A DNA stretch of 36,974 bases from an uncultured Bacteroidales bacterium (GTDB lineage: Bacteria; Bacteroidota; Bacteroidia; Bacteroidales; Paludibacteraceae): assembly GCA_902774075.1 (NCBI GenBank), contig CACYGT010000009.1:1-36974 (forward strand), written 5' to 3'. The notes beneath the pieces are model-generated. The model worked only from the letters and a program-made list of their open reading frames with translations. It had not been told where the DNA came from and did no database searches. This document shows, piece by piece, positions 32,922-36,974 of the stretch. The position numbers and the translations under genes were made by a program. Numbering within the stretch: position 1 is the first letter of the stretch; each line of letters begins with the position of its first letter.

Positions 32922-33542
32922 ATGTTTATCATCGGCATTGCGGGCGGTACCGGCTCGGGTAAAACAACGGTAGTCAGAAAACTCATTGAGCGCCTTCCGA
33001 AAGGCGAAGTGGTAGTTATTCCCCAAGACTCATACTACAAAGACAGCAGTCATGTGCCTGTTGAAGAGCGTCAGTTCATCAACTTCGACCACCCGGATGC
33101 CTTCGATTGGGATCTGCTGACCAAGCATATCGCGCTGCTCAAAGAAGGCAAACCGATCGAGCAACCCATCTACTCCTATATCACTTGTACGCGTTCGAAA
33201 GAGACCGTGCATATTGAGCCCAAAGAGGTGATTGTGGTAGAAGGTATCATGGCGCTGCGTGAACCTAAGATGCGCGCGCAGATGGACCTCAAGATCTTCG
33301 TAGATGCCGATGCTGACGATCGTCTGATACGTGTTATGAAACGCGACGTCATCGAGCGTGGACGTACGGCTGAGCAGGTCATCGATCGTTACCAGCGCGT
33401 GCTCAAACCGATGCACGAGCAGTTCATTGAGCCTTGTAAGCGTTTTGCCGATGTCATCGTTCCGCAAGGCGGACATAACAACGCAGCGATCAACATGCTC
33501 TCCAAGTTCGTCAAGCAGCAACTCCGCGAGAACAAGGATTAA
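32922..33542 (+). CDS. udk: Uridine kinase
   Basis: A 206-residue P-loop kinase that phosphorylates uridine and cytidine in pyrimidine salvage. Walker A is GIAGGTGSGKTTVVRKL (about 4-20). It is followed by IPQDSYYKD with the catalytic Asp, NFDHPDAFDWDLL for nucleoside binding, and VVVEGIMALREPKMR and FVDADADDRLIRVMKRD. Length and motifs are those of Udk. The open frame continues 34 codons upstream through the promoter; ATG 32922, 32 bp after the -7 box, gives the family's normal N-terminus. Confidence 0.95.
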   Translation: MFIIGIAGGTGSGKTTVVRKLIERLPKGEVVVIPQDSYYKDSSHVPVEERQFINFDHPDAFDWDLLTKHIALLKEGKPIEQPIYSYITCTRSKETVHIEPKEVIVVEGIMALREPKMRAQMDLKIFVDADADDRLIRVMKRDVIERGRTAEQVIDRYQRVLKPMHEQFIEPCKRFADVIVPQGGHNNAAINMLSKFVKQQLRENKD

Positions 33543-33575
33543 TCACCAATCACCAATTACCAATAACCAATAATA
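33541..33575 (+). repeat. Period-7 tandem tract between udk and chromate transporter gene 1
   Basis: Five units AATCACC, AATCACC, AATTACC, AATAACC, AATAATA fill the gap completely. The first base pair of the tract lies in the udk stop codon, and the last unit ends 1 bp before the TTG start of the next gene. Confidence 0.88.
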
Positions 33576-33576
33576 A

Positions 33577-34107
33577 TTGTTCCTACAATTATTCTGGACA
33601 TATTTCAAGATCGGCACCTTCACCCTCGGTGGAGGTTATGCTATGTTACCGCTTATCCAACGCGAGGTAGTGGACCGCAAAGGCTGGATTGACGAGGAGG
33701 AGTTCCTCAACATGATCGCTTTGGCGCAAGCTGCTCCGGGACTGATAGCCGTCAACTCAGCCATCTTCATCGGTTGGCGTGTAGGCGGATGGAAGGGCGT
33801 CTGCGGAGCCGTCTTAGGCGCCGTACTACCCTCTTTCCTCATCATCCTGGCTATTGCGATGCTGTTCCGCGAGTGGAAAGAACTGCCGGCCGTTGAAGCG
33901 GCTTTCAAAGGCATCCGTCCGGCCGTCGTCGCCCTCATCGCTGCCCCGCTCTTTAAGATGGCCAAATCCGCCAAGATCAGTTGGCTTACGGCCCTCATTC
34001 CTGTCATAGCGGCGCTCCTCATCTGGCTCGGTCATGTCAATCCCGTTTGGGTTATTCTGGCGACAATCGTCGTAACGCTTATCGCCGTTAAACTGTTAAA
34101 GCGTTAA
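33577..34107 (+). CDS. Chromate transporter (CHR family), first half-size subunit
   Basis: A 176-residue membrane protein made of one CHR domain. The family start LQLFWTYFKIGTFTLGGGYAMLPLIQREVV and the AQAAPGLIAVNSAIFIGWRVGG block are clear, followed by several hydrophobic helices. Single-domain CHR proteins come in adjacent pairs with opposite membrane orientation; the second follows after 11 bp. Chromate export, or transport of sulfate-like anions, is inferred from the family. The start is TTG: an in-frame stop directly precedes it and no ATG lies near. A leader of period-7 repeats precedes it. Confidence 0.88.
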   Translation: MFLQLFWTYFKIGTFTLGGGYAMLPLIQREVVDRKGWIDEEEFLNMIALAQAAPGLIAVNSAIFIGWRVGGWKGVCGAVLGAVLPSFLIILAIAMLFREWKELPAVEAAFKGIRPAVVALIAAPLFKMAKSAKISWLTALIPVIAALLIWLGHVNPVWVILATIVVTLIAVKLLKR

Positions 34108-34118
34108 ATCGTTAAACT
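34087..34118 (+). repeat. Period-8 tandem tract between the two chromate transporter genes
   Basis: Four units GTTAAACT, GTTAAAGC, GTTAAATC, GTTAAACT encode the last residues and stop of the first gene (VKLLKR) and end on the base before the GTG start of the second. Confidence 0.88.
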
Positions 34119-34682
34119 GTGCTATACCTGCAGCTTTTCATATCGTTCTTCAAAATAGGCCTCTTCGGTTTCGGTGGCGGCCTGGCGATCCTTTCATTGA
34201 TACAGATGGAAGTGGAGAATCATGGTTGGATGAGCCAGCAGGAGTTTGTCGATATAGTCGCGGTCAGTCAGGTCACCCCGGGTCCTATCGGCATCAACTG
34301 CGCCACATACGTCGGTTATACGACCGCCGGTTTCTGGGGCAGTGTCCTCGCTACTTTCGCGATCGTGCTCCCGAGCCTCATCATCATGCTCAGTATATGC
34401 AAGGCTTATTTCTGGCTCAGCAAGCGCTTCCAAGGCAATCCGTACTACGAGCAGACGCTTCGTATGCTTCGTTTCACCGTCATCGGTCTGGTGGCTTCGG
34501 CAGCCTTGATGCTCATCAAACCGACTAACTTCATTGATGCCACATCCTGGATCATCTTTGCGGTAGTGGCCCTGCTGACTATCCTGCCGAACTTCCTAAA
34601 AAATAAGGCGACTGAAGTTATCAGTCACCCTATCTTGCTCATTGTCCTCGCCGGCATAGCCGGTTATTGCATCTACGGCTGA
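34119..34682 (+). CDS. Chromate transporter (CHR family), second half-size subunit
   Basis: A 187-residue CHR-domain membrane protein, the partner of the preceding gene. LQLFISFFKIGLFGFGGGLAILSLIQMEVE and VSQVTPGPIGINCATYVGY with the family's Pro-Gly-Pro are present; the second half is four or five helices. The GTG start is forced: the codon before last is a stop (34113-34115), and starting further in would cut the first helix. It ends 6 bp before the convergent rmuC stop without a visible terminator. Confidence 0.88.
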   Translation: MLYLQLFISFFKIGLFGFGGGLAILSLIQMEVENHGWMSQQEFVDIVAVSQVTPGPIGINCATYVGYTTAGFWGSVLATFAIVLPSLIIMLSICKAYFWLSKRFQGNPYYEQTLRMLRFTVIGLVASAALMLIKPTNFIDATSWIIFAVVALLTILPNFLKNKATEVISHPILLIVLAGIAGYCIYG

Positions 34683-34688
34683 GGCTTA

Positions 34689-36086
34689 TTAACTCTCTTC
34701 GCCTTCTTCAATCGCCGGTGTATCGACATCCTCGAACGGCACCTCTTCGCCTAACTCCTCCAAGATAGGCGCGATCTTCTTGCGGCGTTTCTGTCTTGCC
34801 TGTGTAAGCGCGGGCTTGACGCCCAGTTTCTGCAACTCATTGGCTGCAGTGAGGATACTACTTCCTCCTTGGGTGAGTTGTTTGCGGCAAGCACTCATCT
34901 TCTCTTGCGCCAGGTTGACCGCATCCTCTGCGCTGATAAAATGCTCCGCCATGATCTCTACGCGCTCGATCACACGCTCTGCCGCCTCGATGATCTTCTT
35001 CTGGTTGCTGAGTTGGTCGATCTTGGTCCATGTGATCTCAATGGTGCGGATGATGGTCTCCAGCATACGGTCGTCGCACAGCAGGATATGGTCTTTCTCC
35101 ATCGCCTCATGCCATAAGGTCGGGCTGTTGGCCATGGCCAGTTGCAGTGCGCCCGATACCGGCACATACATCACCGTATAGCCGATCGTCTGGTACGGCT
35201 CTTGAATCAATGCGCTGTAATCGGCTTTGCGCAGTAGGTCGATCTGGCCCCGGATACTGTCCAGATTGTCCTCGATAGCTTGCTGCATCGCGATGGTGTC
35301 GTTCTTCTCTTGCGCCTCGATGTAGCGCAGATACGCATCGAGCGAGGTCTTGGAGTCAATCACGATGACGCGCTTGTCATCCAGTCGCAGAATCACATCC
35401 GTCCGTTTCTTGCCGCCTTTGTCGTCCACGATCAAACGGCCGTATTCATCCTTGATATACTCCTGGGACAGGATCTGCCTGCCTTCCACGAATCCGTATG
35501 AACTCAGCAGCTCCACCAACTTCCTTTCGCCCCAGTCGCCCTGGATCTTATGGCTGTTCTTAAGCGCCATGGTCAGTTCGTCGGCACTCTGCGAAGCGCG
35601 TTCGGTCTGGGCAATCAGCCCCTCAATCTTATTGCGTACTTCGGCCTTCAGCTCCACCTGCTCTTTGCTGTTCTCCTTCACGCTGGCCCGCATCTCTTCC
35701 ATGTCCTTCAGGAGCGGTCTGATCACTTCTTCGATTTTCTCCTTGCTCGACGTGGCAAACTCACTCTGGCGAGCCCGGAGCATCTCGTGCGTCTTGGCCT
35801 CCAGTTCCGCCTGCATCTTCTCGAGAGCCTTGTTATGCAGTTGTGTCAGCGTTTCCTGCGCCGCCTCTTGCGCTTCTTTCTGCGCCTTCAGCCGGTCATC
35901 ATACCGGCTCCGCTCCTCTTCTTTGACTTTCTCCACATCCGCTTTAGTCTGCTCTTTAGCCTCACGCAGCGCATTCTCCGACTCTTCTTTAGCCTCACGC
36001 AGCGCATTCTCTGCCTTGCGGAGCATAAAAAACGCTCCCACACTTGCCAGCACAAAACCGCCTAAAAAATAAAGTAGTATTTCCAT
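34689..36086 (-). CDS. rmuC: DNA recombination protein RmuC family
   Basis: A 465-residue protein with one N-terminal membrane anchor (about 3-20). A long charged coiled coil (about 22-170, with near repeats ENALREAKEE and ENALREAKEQ) is followed by the RmuC domain, containing GDWGERKLVELLSSYGF, KKRTDVILRLDDKRVIVIDSK and MYVPVSGALQLA. The latter contains the nuclease-like residues Asp, Asp and Lys. RmuC limits inversions at short inverted repeats in E. coli; the biochemical activity is not settled. An acidic tail ends it. Its promoter diverges from that of the His-rich protein gene. Confidence 0.93.
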   Translation of the reverse strand: MEILLYFLGGFVLASVGAFFMLRKAENALREAKEESENALREAKEQTKADVEKVKEEERSRYDDRLKAQKEAQEAAQETLTQLHNKALEKMQAELEAKTHEMLRARQSEFATSSKEKIEEVIRPLLKDMEEMRASVKENSKEQVELKAEVRNKIEGLIAQTERASQSADELTMALKNSHKIQGDWGERKLVELLSSYGFVEGRQILSQEYIKDEYGRLIVDDKGGKKRTDVILRLDDKRVIVIDSKTSLDAYLRYIEAQEKNDTIAMQQAIEDNLDSIRGQIDLLRKADYSALIQEPYQTIGYTVMYVPVSGALQLAMANSPTLWHEAMEKDHILLCDDRMLETIIRTIEITWTKIDQLSNQKKIIEAAERVIERVEIMAEHFISAEDAVNLAQEKMSACRKQLTQGGSSILTAANELQKLGVKPALTQARQKRRKKIAPILEELGEEVPFEDVDTPAIEEGEES

Positions 36087-36112
36087 ATTCTTTCATAAAA
36101 CCTTTGCGACTG

Positions 36113-36144
36113 CAAAGGTATACTTTTTTTTTGAAATATGCAAA
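36113..36144 (-). promoter_or_regulatory. Bacteroidota-type promoter of rmuC
   Basis: On the minus strand TTTG (36144-36141) and TACCTTTG (36120-36113) are 20 bp apart; the spacer has CATATTTC and a 9-A run. Sixteen base pairs separate its -33 element from that of the divergent promoter. Confidence 0.84.
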
Positions 36145-36159
36145 TGTTTTTGTGTTTTT

Positions 36160-36191
36160 CTTGCGTATGTGCAAAAAAAGGAGTATCTTTG
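36160..36191 (+). promoter_or_regulatory. Bacteroidota-type promoter of the DUF4476 gene
   Basis: CTTG at 36160 and TATCTTTG at 36184-36191 are 20 bp apart; the spacer has GTATGTGC, a 7-A run and GGAG. The start codon follows 25 bp later. Confidence 0.84.
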
Positions 36192-36216
36192 CACCGAAAT
36201 TAAAATTTATGCAACA

Positions 36217-36738
36217 ATGAAAAAGTATTTTCTTCTGCTGTTCATCTGCCTGACTTCGTTATGTGTCGTGGCGCAACGTCCTTCTAATCAGCGTCCTCCG
36301 CAAGGCCCTCCGCCCACGGAGCATCGTGATTCTCACCATCACGACTCTCACCATCCCGACAAGCATCATCATGACAAACACCATGACAAGCATCATGACG
36401 GTCGTCATCAGCAGACTCCGCCGCCACCTCCGGTGCAGATAGCCACGGAAGATCAGTTGCAATGGGCACTGAGAATACTGGAAACGCAGTCCTTTGACGA
36501 AAAACGCTTAGAGATTGCCAAACTGTGCGTGGTGCTTTGCCCGTTTACAGTGCGTGACTTGGGCCGAATGGCCGAAACGTTCGCTATGGAGTCGAATAAG
36601 CTTGATTTTCTGAAGTTTGCCTACAGGTATTGTCCCGATCCGGAGAACTATCCTCGTCTACGCGATGTGTTGCGCTTTCGCTCGGATTTTGACACCCTCA
36701 TGGATACCGTTGATCCGACCTACCGCCGTCCGTTTTAA
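36217..36738 (+). CDS. Exported His-rich protein with DUF4476 domain
   Basis: A 173-residue exported protein. The signal peptide (about 1-19, ending CVVAQ) leads to a Pro/Gln-rich stretch, then a run with 14 His in 29 residues (His36-His64, built of HHHDxHHD-like blocks with Asp and Lys). A Pro run and a C-terminal DUF4476 domain (about 75-170) follow: QSFDEKRLEIAKLCV, CPFTVRDLGRMAETFAME, KLDFLKFAYRYCPD and NYPRLRDVLRF. The domain's function is unknown; the His run could bind Zn, Ni or Cu in the periplasm. The start is ATG 36217; 16 more codons are open upstream but overlap the promoter. A terminator follows 19 bp after the stop. Confidence 0.85.
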   Translation: MKKYFLLLFICLTSLCVVAQRPSNQRPPQGPPPTEHRDSHHHDSHHPDKHHHDKHHDKHHDGRHQQTPPPPPVQIATEDQLQWALRILETQSFDEKRLEIAKLCVVLCPFTVRDLGRMAETFAMESNKLDFLKFAYRYCPDPENYPRLRDVLRFRSDFDTLMDTVDPTYRRPF

Positions 36739-36757
36739 TGCGGATCTAAGGACGAAA

Positions 36758-36785
36758 AAAGGGAGCCTCAATTGAGACTCCCTTT
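36758..36785. terminator. Bidirectional intrinsic terminator
   Basis: A long hairpin (AAAGGGAG with CTCCCTTT, one C-A mismatch, then CTCAA with TTGAG) has an A-run on its left and a T-rich right side. It can therefore end both the DUF4476 gene and the convergent gene on the right. Confidence 0.85.
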
Positions 36786-36803
36786 CTTGTAACCGGTCAT
36801 CGA

Positions 36804-36974
36804 TTACTCGCCGGTGACAGCCGCCTTGGCGAGCTTCCAGAGGTACGATTTCCAGGTCTTTGCGCCACCCGGCTGGTCCTTCTGCGCCAGGTAGGCCACT
36901 TGGTCCTGACTCAGCGTACTCAGGTTCTTTGCGCGGGTATTCACCCACTCCAGACGCTCGGTGAAGAGCGTACG
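36804..36974 (-). CDS. Unidentified protein, C-terminal 56 residues (5' end outside window)
   Basis: The minus strand is open from the window edge to a TAA stop at 36806-36804. It reads RTLFTERLEWVNTRAK, then NLSTLSQDQVAYLAQKDQPG, then GAKTWKSYLWKLAKAAVTGE. It is rich in charged and aromatic residues and probably helical. I do not recognise the family. It converges on the DUF4476 gene and shares the terminator at 36758. The codon use resembles its neighbours, so it is likely a real gene end. Confidence 0.7.
   Translation of the reverse strand, partial: RTLFTERLEWVNTRAKNLSTLSQDQVAYLAQKDQPGGAKTWKSYLWKLAKAAVTGE

Noticed and set aside
35350..36072. A 240-codon + strand open frame opposite rmuC, rich in Ser, Leu and Arg
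   Set aside because: It is the low-complexity shadow of the RmuC coiled-coil region and has no start signal.
36322..36408. The His-rich coding repeat considered as a CRISPR-like or non-coding repeat
   Set aside because: Units are short, irregular and entirely in frame within an exported protein. There are no spacers.

Overview
The window is a dense, protein-coding stretch of a Bacteroidota chromosome, most likely order Bacteroidales. Evidence for this: nine promoters of the Bacteroidota type (-33 TTTG, 20 bp, -7 TAnnTTTG); lineage-typical families (GldB-like lipoprotein, DUF2851, DUF4294, DUF4476, a Bacteroidota-type Mrp/ApbC without its cysteine pair, a BspA-like leucine-rich-repeat protein); and little use of Shine-Dalgarno sequences. 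The genus cannot be fixed from the sequence. No tRNA, rRNA, CRISPR array, integrase or intact insertion sequence was seen.

Layout. Bases 1-7295 are one tightly overlapping + strand cluster for cell elongation: the end of mreB, then mreC, mreD, mrdA (PBP2), rodA, a YraN-family gene and mnmG. It is followed by a hairpin and an exact ParB-binding (parS) sequence just before apt, then uvrC, tsaE and a ComEC/Rec2-like gene (7302-11527). From a new promoter at 11541 come a LolD-like ABC ATPase, a GldB-like lipoprotein, sufS and a voltage-gated-type K+ channel (11594-15183). Bases 15184-15926 hold no intact gene. They contain the fused remnants of a glycosyltransferase and an esterase on the minus strand, then an AT-rich promoter region. 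An exported EEP-family phosphoesterase/nuclease and a DUF2851 gene follow, convergent with nadA. corA and rsmA are read on the minus strand from a promoter that diverges from gtrA plus an LRR surface protein.

Bases 23495-30659 form a + strand run of metabolic genes: two tandem fucose-isomerase-like paralogues, class II fructose-bisphosphate aldolase, an acyl-CoA hydrolase/CoA-transferase, Mrp/ApbC and a MATE exporter. A DUF4294 gene and proS lie on the minus strand. proS diverges from udk and a two-gene (split) chromate transporter. rmuC (minus) diverges from a His-rich exported DUF4476 protein, and the window ends inside an unidentified minus-strand gene.

The most unusual signal is a family of degenerate tandem repeats with a strict 7- or 8-bp period. 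I count ten tracts in 37 kb. Seven sit at a stop/start junction or directly before a start codon, and three lie in frame inside genes (rsmA, gtrA, apbC) at places expected to be loops or linkers. All three genes with non-ATG starts in the window begin at such a tract. Second come the parS site next to mnmG, a promoter class with a conserved A-tract in the spacer used in three near-identical divergent modules, and two probably leaderless genes.
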